From: Isoetes taiwanensis
Lineage: Eukaryota > Streptophyta > Lycopodiopsida > Isoetales > Isoetaceae
Direction: 5' to 3'
Length of the DNA: 64,000 nt
Assembly: GCA_021234155.1 (NCBI GenBank)
Contig: JAJEKV010000028.1
Location: 15,237,258-15,301,257 of the forward strand
Positions 33,423 to 45,250 of the stretch are shown in pieces; position 1 is the first letter of the stretch, and each line of letters begins with the position of its first letter. The notes beneath the pieces were generated by a model, which saw only the letters and a list, made by a program, of their open reading frames with translations, did no database searches and was not told the DNA's origin. The position numbers and the translations under genes were made by a program.

Positions 33423-33850
33423 CTTTTCTCGCTTGTAAAGCCCATATCAAGTATGCTATATTCACTTCCTCGCTGCATAGCGTTCAATAGCACATATCAA
33501 TGCTTGCATTCTCATTCATAAATAGACGGCGATTTTGCGTGCCGGGTTGAACATCGCCTCGACGCATCCATAAACATTGTCAATCGCCATTTGCCGTTTA
33601 CGCCAGATGGTGGCCGCACTGACCCGCTACTTTCTCGCCAATGGTCAGTAGCTACGAAAAGGCATTTTACCGCCCCGTCTTCGTCCTGCCTAGTTCGAGC
33701 CAGATTTTCAAGGCTCGCTACTATGTCGCTACACCCTCGTGATGAAGCGGTCAGATCCGCCCTTATATGCTTCTATTTCTCGCTTCCTCCTCGCATGGTG
33801 GTGCATAAACATGCTACTCACTAATGTTGATGGGTTGGTGGCACCGCCTC

Positions 33851-35162
33851 AGCCCAAGGGCTAGCCGACTTTTGTTTTGAACTCATCAATCTTTTTGCAT
33901 TCCTTATTATCAGATAAAGGGCAGACTTGAACATGCCTATGTCTTTCCGCAATGCAATCGCTTCTTTCTTAAGGGCCGATAACATCTGCTTTTCCTCCAT
34001 GTCCCAAAATTGCAGCAAGAATCTGATCATCCTCTTTTCCACCATACACCATTGTCGCATACCCTCAGAAAAACCAATTTTATATTACATCAAGGTACAA
34101 ATTGATACATGCAATACTAAATTTAATTAAAAACAAAATATTCTAGCATTTAATTACATGCTAAGATCTATTTAGAATGCACAAAAAAAATTGCAAATAT
34201 AAAAATTGCAAATACTTTATTGACAACATTAAAAAGAAAAAAAGGTAAAAAGTGCCATATAATACATGTTCAACTACACTACACAACCCTATAATGCAAT
34301 ACAATGACCCATTTACTCATACCAAATAAGTGTAAGTCCAACATATACCTAACGACTTCACAAGTACATATACAATTTAGAATCCAAAAAAAAAAAAAAA
34401 AATTCACACCATCTTTGCAACTCCTCTCTCATCCAATATCAAGCTAGAAAAGTTTAGACCAAATTATGCATCTACAACATGAATTATATACAAAATCAAG
34501 GATTTCTTAAAGCTTCTCAAAGATATCATTGCCTACACAAAAAATCGATTGAATGTATCAAAGGTAAAAGATCTTCTAGCCTACCAGCCATTTTGTGCAT
34601 GACACCATTTACTCTATTATGAACTCAGGTTAGCCAATAATCAAAGAATCAAAACACATCTAGTAAAACCAACACTAAAACATTAAACATTCTCAAAACC
34701 AAGCCTTTTACCCAAAGCCTCTACACCCAACCAAACTAATCGACCTACCAATATCAAGCTGAAATATAAAACAATAACACTTATCCTGACAATCAATTAC
34801 CTCTTTGTACCTCCTTTATCGCATCTAGCAATTCTCAATATGATACACCAAAACCAGGTCCGGTGAATACTAACAGATATTGCAAAAGCAAATGTGCCAG
34901 AAGCCCTAGAAAAAGTAATAGCTTAGGAATCAAATTGAAGACGGAATGAGTAGAGCGCCTTTTCTTGACTCCCCTATCACTCTTCCGGCCATAACTTTGT
35001 TATTCGGAGGAGTTACAAAAGTGCAGCCCAATTCAAAACTAGACGCTAATACTATTCTAACTAAGTAAATTTCACTCTAAATCTGACCAGAATTGCAGAG
35101 ATATCGGTGAAATTGAATTTTTAGGCTATATTTATACAACCTCTCATGACTTCAACCTTTTT
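33851..35162. other. AT-rich spacer, no clear gene
   Basis: A 79-codon minus-strand frame (34060-33821) reads a Lys/Glu/Met-rich helix, MEEKQMLSALKKEAIALRK, which could be the N-terminal part of the Helitron protein or chance. A run of 17 A lies at 34386-34402. The rest is A/T-rich with no recognised feature. Confidence 0.35.
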
Positions 35163-35240
35163 TCACACCGCCTTTGCCTTTTGCCTTGCCTTGCCTTTGC
35201 CTTTGCCTTGCCTGCCTTGCCTTTGCCTTTGCCTTGTTCC
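35163..35240. repeat. (TTTGCC/CTTGCC)n microsatellite
   Basis: About a dozen copies of TTTGCC or CTTGCC in a row, with small length changes. The 90-codon plus frame through it translates as a Cys/Leu/Pro-rich repeat and is not a gene. Confidence 0.85.
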
Positions 35241-37540
35241 AACCATGACATATATAACAACTTCTATAAAATGGTGCAGAGCAAATTTCCAACAATTAAC
35301 AACAACTAAAACCCCATTGCTTGTTCTCGCTAACTCCATTGCTTGTCGCCATTCATTTCACACCCCATTAACTCCAATACCTTCACACCGCAAAATGGCA
35401 TCACCCTATCGGCACTAAACGCTATCAGCCAGTTTAAGAATCTATGCACATGCAAAATTCAAAGTCAACAAAACGATCCAAAGATCAACTTATTTGTTCG
35501 CCGCTCCGGAAATCTAGATACATGTCCTCGTTTGCATCCATGAAACTTGCTACGCACTAAACATCCAAATGCTTATATAAGGCGTTAAATGTGGATGTCG
35601 TGGATCTAACAAGCAATGCAATACAATCACAAGAATCGGCCGACTTTACTTTAACGCTGGGCGTGGAATTACAAAACCGCGGCTGGATAATTCAGGTTCT
35701 GGGTCTCCCATACGTAATTTTGGTGTAAGGAAGAGAAACCCATTGTAATGCAGTAATTTGAGATTGTGTGAACACCATAAAGATTCAAAGGAACATCAAG
35801 TGACACCTATTGAAGGGCCCTCGAGTGTCGCTTCCTTATTGCCTACGCATGCTGCAAACATAGCTACCATCAAGTAAACGCGACCGCGACTAACCCATAC
35901 ACGCCAACCTCGCTTAGTTGCTATTGTTTCCGAGTCAAAGAACATAATGATGTTCCCTTTGTTTGCTAATCGCAGATGGATGGCAAATGGATGTCGCACT
36001 AAAGTTCCGCCCCTAACAAGCACATGTGTTTCACAAGCTCAAAGACTTGTTTCTTTGTACTGTGAAACCCATTATCTTATTCAAGACCCTAAAGGCAAGT
36101 ATCGCCTGCGGGGCTTAATTAGCTTAACATCTACGTAAGCTACAATGGCATTCAAGATTGTCGAGACGCAGTTGTCAAGTTGGTTTCCTGGATGAATTAT
36201 GGTTCCCGTGACGATGACGAGTAGCAAAACTCACAAATGAAGCCTCAGAGCACACGCTCTACAAAATACCAATGTATATCTTCTACTATTTAAACTAAGC
36301 CAAAATTGTCTTCGCTTACCTTCTTTCATAAGCTCTCCACTAATCAATCATCCTTACTTGTGCGTATCACGCACATTAAGATTGAATATAATCGGGCGTA
36401 AAAACAAGGTTGTCAAAACGCGCAATTCTTGCAACAAGGTAGTGTCGATGCTTCTCGCAACACGTGCGTAAAACGCATTTTACATCACGTTAAGAGCAAC
36501 AATGTTCGCCATTACTCCATTAATCGGATCCAACACGCCACATGTCACAAATGGTAGAGCATTGCTTGATACCCTCGACACTCCATTCGAGGCACATTAG
36601 CTACAATGAAAGCAGATCCTCATCATTCCGCTAAAGCATACCGAAGAGCCGGAGTAAATGCAATACTTCAGCCTGCCAACCACTGACTCCAAATTATTGC
36701 CTTCAACAGATCTAGGCTCAAATATGATCTAACTATAGAACAACAAAAGACATCCCTTCATATTTTTAAACAAAATTACTTTGCTTCAGAACTTCCATGT
36801 ATTCCATGCTATTAAATTCCTTAGCAACCTTCTTCAATTTAAAGTATTGAATTCTTCCTTCATATCCTAAACAAAATTCACATGCAAAACAATTTATAAA
36901 TCTTAACATCTTTGCACACACCCCCTTGCCCTTCTTCCTCTATTTTCATTCTTCATAAATTGTTTCCTATGTTATCAAACTATCAAGTAATTCGATGTAT
37001 ATCATCCTATTAATAAAGTCATGGTTTCAAGTACTCTATTGTCTAAAAAAGTACCCATTTCAATAAATGTCAAAACATAACTTTCAACTACTTATTTAAG
37101 CCCACAACTACGCATTTAAGCCACTTCCTGGGCTGTGTACAACATGTACATGCATTCTCTCCTTTATTACACTTCTCCTTATGCTCTCTGCTATCCTAGT
37201 TCCATACTAAACACCAAACGCCAACAATACCTTTGCACTCAAACCCCAAAAGTCCATATGTCTCTAAATCATTTTTGTAAATGCCAAGTGTATTGGAGAA
37301 ACTAGATGGTGTGAATGGCAGTAAAAAACTTGGCTTTGGTTTCAAGAATGTATCTCCCCGCTTTCCTAAACACTCATTTGAAACAATATCAAAGTTATAG
37401 TATATGTCCACGGTTTGAACAATATATAAATCATGTATCTAAATTTCTATTTATTATAACAAAGCAATTAAAATGCTTATATTTATATTCTAACTTGCAC
37501 TAGTGCAAGGATGCATTCTATTTTGTTTACTCCTCCTTAG
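35241..37540. other. No recognised gene
   Basis: Only short frames on either strand, without motifs. The phrase ACTCTATTGTCTA near 37040 recurs in modified form near 38610, showing another low-copy dispersed repeat. Confidence 0.35.
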
Positions 37541-37812
37541 GTCAATCCATGTAAACATATTGCTGCGTAATGATACAAGCAAAAGCTGAGCAAATTTGCA
37601 AGAGAATCTAAGCAAACTTTCACCAAATCTTGCATCACTTAATTTTAGATTGATTACGCCTATGAATTTGGATGAAGAAGTTCTTATTTTATGGCATATT
37701 AGTAGTATAAACTTGCATTCTATACGCCAGAGTTTTAAGTCAATCCATACAAAGTATGCAAGAGAAGCAAAATATACAAGAGAATCTACAAACCCACTAA
37801 GCAAATCTTGAT
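37541..37812. repeat. Direct duplication about 198 bp apart
   Basis: GTCAATCCAT(G/A)(T/C)AAA at 37540 and 37738 each begin a block with CAAGAGAATCTA and AAGCAAA...AAATCTTG. Open frames here follow the repeat and are not recognised. Confidence 0.55.
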
Positions 37813-38059
37813 CTTCTATCCATAATTGTTAGCTTCACAACATGACAAATTTTAACATTATTTTCCTTTTATACCACCTAAAACTTACATGCACTTATAG
37901 AGAAATTCTTGATAATTGAACGCTTTTAGGTTGCTCCCTAGGAGGCAAACCTCGCTTACGGGTATGCTGAATATACCTAGTTGTTCTCAATTTCTTGCGT
38001 GCCTGTTTGAATAAAAATGATGTAGTGGAAAACCTTTATGCAAAAAAGATTATGGAAGG

Positions 38060-38515
38060 GAATTTTTGTGATGTTTGACATCCGAAAGTATGCTTCTAAG
38101 GCCCGAAAGCTTGTGATCAAACTACTTGGGTATATTTTTGATGCAAGAGTTGCATTAGGATTTTGCAAATGGGCAGAGAAACAAAGGGGTCATACGCATA
38201 ATGTAGATGTATAATCGCCTTCTTGTTATATTGATATCGTGATCTTTGTATAAGGATGTACATAATATTTACAGAAAATGTTGGTGTCTCGCTGTTCTCC
38301 AAATTGCTATATTGTAGGAATTTTGGTGACATGCCTTTGTAAAGAAGGTAAAGTGAATGAGGCGTGATCACTTCCTCTCAGAGTTGTTTACAACATTTTA
38401 ACTGATGACTTTGTAAATTTGGGAACGCTTGAAGAAGCCGGGAAGGTTGCTCTTAAAATGGCCGAGACACAAAGTCAAGTAGCTTTAGGAGCTCGTGGTT
38501 CCCAACGCTGAGTTC
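38060..38515 (+). pseudogene. P-class PPR protein remnant
   Basis: Several plus-strand pieces read as pentatricopeptide-repeat protein. They are ARVALGFCKWAEKQRGHTHN (typical of the region before the first repeats of P-class proteins) followed by V-D-V and a stop, then ILVTCLCKEGKVNEA and a stop, then VYNILTDDFVNLGTLEEAGK with VALKMAE. The last is a near-complete 35-residue PPR (Y-N-x-L ... G-x-x-x-E-A). Stops and frame shifts separate them, and no targeting peptide or full repeat array remains. Functional relatives bind organellar RNA in mitochondria or plastids. The fragment is too short to assign to a specific gene. Confidence 0.7.
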
Positions 38516-40956
38516 CAAAATGAGTTTCGCCAAGTAATACTCTTCCATGCCGAAAGCACCAAAAGATTTCTTCGCATCAAATTCCATAAAAGTCATAGTA
38601 TCAAGTATTCTATTGTCTAGAAGTAGCAATTTGAATTGATCACAAACATGACTTCTAACTATAATTTAGTTTCTCATTTCAATCTCTAGCTATGGAGTGG
38701 CAACCTCGCGGCGCTAACACCTTGTTCTTTCTAGACTTTTCTTCATTTTTCTTACTTACGGGCAAATGTTCTTCCCCATACTAGTTTGCATACGCTCTTA
38801 CATGGTTAGGCGGATGTTCTTTCCCGTCCCGTTCTTCTCACACTATTTGATTATTTTTCCTCCATTTGTAGTTTATGGGTGGATGTTCTTCCCGACCTTA
38901 GTTGCATTTGCTTTTCGTCCAGGCAGATGTTCTTCCCTGCCCCATTTGTTTCGTTGTGTCGTTTGGATGGAAGTTCTTCCCCATTCTAGTTTGCAGATGT
39001 TATGCCTTGCAAGGCGGATGTTCTTTCCCGTCCTTTAGCTTGTGCTCATTTTGTATTGGCGGCTTGCTTATTTCTTGTATATGCTTGTTTGTTGATTTTG
39101 ACATAAATATTGGTTCTTTTTTTATTTATTTTCGAGTCTTTTATCCTTTTAAATCCAATTCAAGCCGCATTCGATTTGGACTCGAATTTTCATCATTTCT
39201 TCTTGCTTCGTCACTCTATCAAGCTGGTCATTTGTCCATTGCCTTATAATCATTTTATATGGGTGGTCTTCTTTTCTCTTGCTTCACATTGAACTTGATA
39301 TGTTCTTGTATATGCTTATTTGTTGGTTTTTGATATGACTAACGGTTTCTTAACGTGTTTATTTTAAAGTTTTTTGTTCTTTAAGATCTAATTCAAACTG
39401 CATTTGAGTTGGGCCACGGCTTCAAGATTGAGGACAAATTTTCAACATTATTTCATGCTTATTCACTTTATCAAGCTATCATGATCTAATTCAAGCCGCA
39501 TTCGAATAGGGGTCGTCGCTTTATGATAATGGACGAACTTGTTCAGAAATTATTTCTTCTTCGCTCACTGCTATCATGGTCATTGATCGACGCGACTTCG
39601 TGTTGGGTTCTGGTCCATTAATTATCTCCATGAGCCCCGAAAACCTCGAAGGCTTATCGCTTTTTAGTCCAATTGATAAATCTCTGACTTCGAGTATCAT
39701 TGTGGCTTATCTCTACTTTTCTAGTTATGTGTTTTGGATCTTTTGTGCCGAATAGATGTTTTGGATCTTTTGTGCTGAATAGATTACTTAGTTCTTAGAA
39801 TTTTTTGTGTGTTTTAGTTGGTTTAAAGATGATTTGAGATGGAAAATTTTAAATTGGTTCTTATTGCTTGTGTCTAAGGATTTTTGCTCTGCTGCTTCCA
39901 AGTTAATGTTCATAGTGTGCTCTTTTCAGTAAATTTGAGGTCTAAGTTTTATGATGCATAAGTTTTTGATTGGTTCCTTTTTCTTAATCATTCTTTTTCG
40001 GAGTATTTACATCCAACAGCCTCATTTTATCTTCTTGATCAATCCTTTCCTCAGGTGTCATGGTCTTGTGCGTCCACTTCCACTATCAGCAATCCCTTTT
40101 ATTCTCAAATCTCCTTTGTCTACTGTGTTTATCCGTGGCGACAATTCATGTCTTCTCTTAGTCTTTTCCTTAGTTTGCCTATGCCTGTGACATAGCAGAA
40201 GTTTATCTTCAGATCTTTGCTTTAATAGTTTTGAAGACCATTCTGTCTCTATCTTTGATCTTCTGATCTTCTTTTTGGCTCCACTGCCATAACTAGTAGG
40301 CTTATTATTGTCTATTTGGCCATGTGCATAGCTTGAAATAGATAAATGTTAGATGTTCTAACTTAATATTTGTTTATGTATCCAAGAATCAAATGTTGTA
40401 CTCTTAACTCTATCTCAGCCCATAAGTAGCCGCTATAAAAATAAAACCCACCCTAGTCTTAAACCCTATCTCGCTATAAATGTGCTTGTGCTGATATTCC
40501 TACTGCAATATGCAGTGTTGTCGCCCATATTTTTTCTTTCTTCAAATATAGATTAAACTCTCTTTTTTTGTCTACCTATTCCTGGATTATTTTTTCATCT
40601 AGCTATTCCAAGTTTTTTCTTTTCCAAATTTGCCACAAGAGCCCCTTTTTTCAGCTATAAGTTTATTTTTTCATGGGCTAAATGAGGTTTATCTTGTGGA
40701 TTGGATATTTTTATTCATGACTCAAGATATTTGTTCGTTTGGTGGCCATCTATATCTTCCAGGCATGGCATGCTTATTTTTTCCCACTTTCTTGAAGAAT
40801 TTTTTTTCTTGATGGCATCTACTCGAGCCGATTCTCATAAGCATAAACGCAAGTATATTGCTAAAAGATGGTCGTCCATCCCTTGTTAAGAAGCATCATG
40901 CATCAGCTATTCCTTCTGTTAATTGCATTCCATTTTCTTCCCACGCTCGTACTCTC

Positions 40957-41363
40957 ATAATGCTCCTCCTTTTTTGAGCCAAAATTCTACGGTTCCCAGT
41001 TCTGCTCAAATCCAAGACTTGCAAAGTTCTTTATCTAGTCAATGTCATGTTAATGAGAAGATTGAGGCCTTGAGGTTGGGGATTCAGGAACACACTTCTC
41101 GTGTTGTACCTACTTTTAAGAGTGGTCCAATTAGATACCAGTACGAGTTCTTGTCCTCTATGCAAGACTGCTTTGTATTCTCACATGTTCCCATTGAGCC
41201 CTTCGATTCCTAATAATGTTCTTACAACTGTGGAGGGGAGTAAGACATCTGTTGCTCAAGACATGGAGGGTTGTGAGATAGCTCTTTGTTTTGATAACCA
41301 TATTTTTCCTCCTTTCTCTGTTGATGAAGCACGACGTCTCAAAATCACCCACCAGCGATGATC
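40957..41363 (+). CDS. Short coiled-coil-like coding exon of the family, copy B
   Basis: The frame open through 40923-41213 reads LSQNSTVPSSAQIQDLQSSL, VNEKIEALRLGIQE, VVPTFKSGPIRYQYEFLSSM and a stop at 41211-41213. A second frame (41101-41361) continues with IALCFDNHIFPPFSVDEARR. This matches the other half seen in copy A near 18195-18280. Relative to A, 17 codons are missing from the heptad region, but the Gln codon lost in A is intact. The fragment is too short to be a complete protein. A small structural (gag-like) protein is one guess, with low confidence; a captured exon of a host gene is another. Confidence 0.35.
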
Positions 41364-41393
41364 TAGTTTGTCTTAATTAGTTGAATTGCACCT

Positions 41394-41416
41394 AAAATCA
41401 TATTCTATTCTATTCT
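41394..41416. repeat. Orphan (TATTC)n insertion in copy B
   Basis: Copy A reads TTGCACCTTTTTGTGGG here. Copy B has about 22 extra bases, AAAATCA followed by three TATTC units, between GCACCT and TTTGTGGG. The pentanucleotide is the complement of the LINE tail repeat found in copy A. Confidence 0.6.
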
Positions 41417-41985
41417 TTTGTGGGTATGGCACTCATTGTATTGACTCTTCTCATTGGGGCGGGGGTTCCTTCCACGACTCATTGCATAATTTGGTTTTTC
41501 ATCCATACATATTGTGCCTCTAGGGGCTAAGTATTGATTTTTTGCATTATTCTTTATTATATCTTTGACAAACGATGTTTGTTGTTGTTCTTTGCACTAT
41601 TACTTAAATTTGCTTCAGATTGTCTTTCGTATATGATAAAATGCTTAGGGTAGCTTTTTAAATTTTTGTCTTGGATCCTTTGTATATAGTCATTAACTTT
41701 TTTATTCATGGTTAATCTCTGGCATCTTGTGCTTTGCATTTTTCATTTTGTGCGGTGGCTTATGTAGTTCGCGAGTTTTTCACTTGTTGTGCTTGTCTAT
41801 CAACTCTGGCTTTGTATCCTTTCTTGTCACATTTGAGCATTACCAATTTAGTGGATGCATTCGTTTTTAGGATCTCTGAGCATTGTGGAATTCATTATAA
41901 TTTTCTCGTATTCTAGATTTTAAAAGGTGGAGTGTTCCTCTTTTGTCGGCCATGTTATTGGTTGTTGTATAGAGTCTTCCAAGAA

Positions 41986-44060
41986 TGCAATGGTTCTATG
42001 CCATCATAGAACCATAATTCTTGAAAAGACGGCATCCTATTTTGAGACCTTTTTTCGAGGGCCTTTTTACAATCATCTATAAATTGCTCCATTTCCTTTC
42101 TTTCTTTATCGGTCTTCTGTTTGAGTGTTCCATCTTCTTTGCTCCCTTATCTCTACTTTTCCCATCCTTCCAACCCTGTTGTTGGTTTCATTATGTTTTA
42201 TGTGCTCATGATAATTGTTTGGCTATTTGTTTTTTCTTTCTAGATTTTTCTTCATTTTTCTTACTTAGGGGCGGATGTTCTTCCCCATACTAGTTTGCAT
42301 GCTCTTACCTGGCTAGGCGGATGTTCTTTCCCGTCCCCTTCTTCTCGCACTGTTTGATTCTTTTTCCTTCGTTTGTAGTTTTGGGTGGATGTTCTTCCCT
42401 GCCTTAGTTGCATTTGCTATTCGTCTAGGCAGATGTTCTTCCACGCTCCATTTGCTTCGTTGTGTTGTCTGGATGGAGGTTTTTCCCTGCTCTAGTTTGC
42501 AGATATTATTCCTTGCGAGGCGGATGTTCTTTCCCGTCCTTTGTCTTGTGCTCATTTTGTATTGGCGGCTCGCTTATTTCTTGGATATGCTTATTTGTTG
42601 GTTTTTGACACGACTAATGGTTTCTTAACGTGTTTCTTGTCCGGGTTTTTTTTTCTTTTAGATCTAATTCAAACCGCATTTTAGTTAGGCCACAACTTCA
42701 AGACTACGGAAAAATTTCAACATTATTTCATGCTTCTTCACTTTATCAAGCTATCATGATCTAATTCAAGCCGCATTCGAATAGAGGTTGTCGCTTCAGT
42801 AGTCCGTTATTTATCTCCATGGTTTTTCCCCCGAAAACTCGAAAGGGCGGGGTTTTTACTTCGGTTGATAAATCGCTGACTCCGAGTATCATTGTGGCTT
42901 ATCTCTATTTTTCTAGTTGCGTGTTTTGGATCTTTGTGCCGACTAGGTTACTTAGTTCTTAGAATTTTTTGTGTGTTTTAGTTGGTTTAAAGATGATTTG
43001 AGATGGAAAATTTTAAATTGGTTCTTATTGCTTGTGTCTAAGGATTTTTGCTCTGCTGCTTCCAAGTTAATGTTCAAGGCTGCTCTTTTCAGTAAATTTA
43101 AGATCTAAGTTTTATGATTCATAAGTTTTTTATTGGTTTCTTTTTCTTAATCATTCTTTTTCATAGTATTTACATCCAACAACCTGGTTTCATTCTTCTT
43201 GATCAATCCTCTCCTCAGGTTTCATAAGCTTGTGCGTCCACTTCCACTATCAGCAATCCCTTTTACTCTCAAATCGTCTACTGTGTTTATCCATGGCGAC
43301 AATTCATGTCTTCTCTTAGTCTTTTCCTTACTCTGCCTATGCCTATGACACAGCAGAAATTTATCTTCATATATCTACTTTAATAATTTTGAAGACCATT
43401 TTGTCTCTATCTTTGACCTTCTGCACTTCTTTTTGGCTCCACTACCATAACCAATAGGCTTATTATTGTCTATCTGGCCATGTGCATAGCTTGAAATAGA
43501 TAAATGTTAGATGTTCTAATCAATTTTCATACCAACAATAAAATTTATTCTAGGATGGCTTTAGTTACCTGTGTGCAGCAAATAGAAGTCTACTATTTCG
43601 TATCTCTATATTTTTCAGAGACTAGATATGTGTTTAGATCTTGTAAAGTGGCCTTGCTACTCTCGGCATTCTTCTAATTTCTGTTCTGAACTCATTCAAT
43701 CATTCCTTGCCATAACTGGATTTATAAAATAAGTAATCTGAGGCTAAGGTCTTTAATCAGGACCTCGATTATGCAATGAATATCTGTCAAGCATCCAGAA
43801 TTGTGAAACCCAAAGAAATTTTAACCTTTATCCGCTATAGCCGAAAAAATAAAACTCCAAATTCTAGTTTTTAACTCCTATCCGCTTTATAGCGCCTGGA
43901 CTGTACAGATATCCGGCCCGCGATACCCAGTGTTGTCGCCCTTATTTTTTCTTTCTTCAAATTTAGGCTAAGCTCTCCTTTTTTATCCACCTATTATTGA
44001 ATTGTTTTTCATCTATCTATCCTAAATTCTTCGGGAATTTGCTACTAAGAGCCCCTTTTT
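41986..44060 (+). mobile_element. Element family copy C (first two thirds of a unit)
   Basis: Follows B head to tail. It holds the start palindrome (41992-42013), the pyrimidine block, the GGATGTTCTTCCC block, the conserved block (42972-43115), the 43220-43520 section matching 40060-40380, and the section CAGTGTTGTCGCCC to AAGAGCCCC (43930-44060) matching 40515-40645. It lacks the coding exon and tail block. An extra roughly 400 bp (43523-43925) is present relative to B. Nearly identical stretches of 100 bp or more between A, B and C show the duplications are fairly recent compared with the rest of the window. Confidence 0.7.
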
Positions 44061-44547
44061 TTCTCGCCGGGTTACAGTTTATTCTCGAAGCGACTGCATG
44101 ATTAACAATTGATGGATGGGCTTTCTATTCATCCCAGCAGCAATTAAATGTAGAGAGTGGTAGTCGTGATATCGCGCAGTTACCCAAAACAAAATAGCTG
44201 TGGAATATCCAAATATAACACTGACCCCAAAATACAAAAATATATCATGATGTTTGCTAGGTAATTCGCTTGTGGCTTATCACGGGATGGCATCCCTTTC
44301 GGGTTTCTGAGGAAAACTCCTAAATATAAGCTCCTAGGCAATATTTAGACACTTACCGCTAAACTTCCCAAAAACCCACGCCCAAAAGAAACCAACGCCG
44401 CAGTAACGCGACCAAGATAAGACCACAAAACACAATAGAGAAGAACAAAACCCTCAAAAAGTTTAGGGTTGATTAAAGCGCCGCGGCTAATGTAACAACA
44501 TATATAAAACAAAATAATTTAAGGGAGTGGGAGGGAGGGAGAGCATG
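44061..44547. other. No recognised gene
   Basis: Mixed-composition spacer without open frames of note. Confidence 0.35.
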
Positions 44548-45250
44548 TATCATAACCTCAAACATCACCGGGCTTAAGAGAAAGCTACCATGAGGTCAAG
44601 GCGAATGCGTGAAGAAATAGCTTATCCCCAATCCGATGATTCAAATGCATGCAATGCATGGTATAACGCGATGTATCTCTTTGCATAAAGCCTCGTCAAG
44701 TTCGAATCGCGATCCGGTCGGATCGACCGCATTCTCGAAAGGAATTGCATGACACAAATAACGCCCGAAGAAGAGAACTTCCGTCGATCCCAGATGAAGG
44801 CTCAAGAACTGGGTTCCCATAGTGAGGAATGCCGAGGTAGAAGCCGTAGACGAGAAGGATAGGAAGAGATACGAAAGATAGGAAACGCCTGTGAAGGGAT
44901 GCTACCAGAGCAATAACGCAGCTGCTGTAGAAGAGAACCGAACGTATAAGAAACGCCAGATACGCCAGAAAGGTCAGTCAAGAGAAACAAGAATGATAGG
45001 AAATGCCATCAAAGGTCAACCCATGCGAGAGTTTCCCTCCGCATGAGAGCATAGAACATAACTCCGAAACATCGGCTGGCTAAGAGAAAGCTACCGATGA
45101 GAGTCAAGGGCGAATGCGTGAAGAAATAGCGATCCCCTTAACCTGGATGAGAGGTCCAAATGCATGCAATGCATGCGTGCAACGCATGCAACTTTGCATG
45201 CTCGTCAGTTCGAGAATCGCGAACCGCCTGACGATTCGCATTTTCATGGG
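44548..45250. repeat. Direct repeats about 507 bp apart with a GCATGC cluster
   Basis: Two copies (about 44548-44760 and 45054-45250) share AAGAGAAAGCTACC, CGAATGCGTGAAGAAATAGC and AAATGCATGCAATGCATG. In the second copy, 45158-45202 is dense in GCATGC/TGCATG palindromes, a motif known in plants as an RY element when found in promoters. The 220 bp between the copies are purine-rich. No gene is recognisable. Confidence 0.65.

Larger units (their letters stand above)
28100..33850 (-). mobile_element. Decayed autonomous Helitron (Rep/helicase)
   Basis: A minus-strand block, visibly richer in G+C and CpG than its surroundings, carries successive pieces of the Helitron Rep/helicase protein in the correct order. 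These are the Rep region (about 32.07-31.6 kb), a linker motif ALWRANL plus FRYIFNAYVVAA (31275-31211, with a frameshift between them), and the helicase region (about 30.2-29.2 kb). Frameshifts and stops are frequent, so it cannot make the protein. Helitrons transpose by rolling-circle replication, and this would be an autonomous ancestor now dead. The terminal TC and CTRR-hairpin ends were not located, so the outer limits are estimates from where motif-bearing, CpG-rich sequence fades. The many 60-110-codon frames on both strands here are shadows. Confidence 0.8.
38725..41985 (+). mobile_element. Element family copy B (start missing)
   Basis: Begins mid-unit at TTCTTTCTAGACTTTTC (the first 250 bp of the unit are absent) and runs through the GGATGTTCTTCCC block, the AGATCTAATTCAAGCCGCAT motifs, the conserved block (39808-39953), and a 40040-40640 section shared with copy C but deleted from A. 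The coding exon (40957-41208) and the tail block (41360-41985) follow. It joins copy C directly at 41986. The join shows AGTCTTCCAAGAATGCAATGG, as at 18886-18902 in A, so unit end and unit start are fused the same way in both loci. Confidence 0.7.

Noticed and set aside
28100-33850. Dozens of 60-174-codon frames on the plus strand
   Set aside because: The higher G+C lowers stop frequency. The helicase and Rep motifs are all on the minus strand, so the plus frames are shadows.
34386-34402. Run of 17 A as a retrotransposon poly(A) tail
   Set aside because: No AATAAA upstream, no coding trace and no target-site duplication found, so it is noted as a simple homopolymer.
14831-44060. Calling the A/B/C family an LTR retrotransposon
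   Set aside because: No TG...CA termini, primer-binding site, polypurine tract or reverse transcriptase was visible, so only a neutral element-family label is used.
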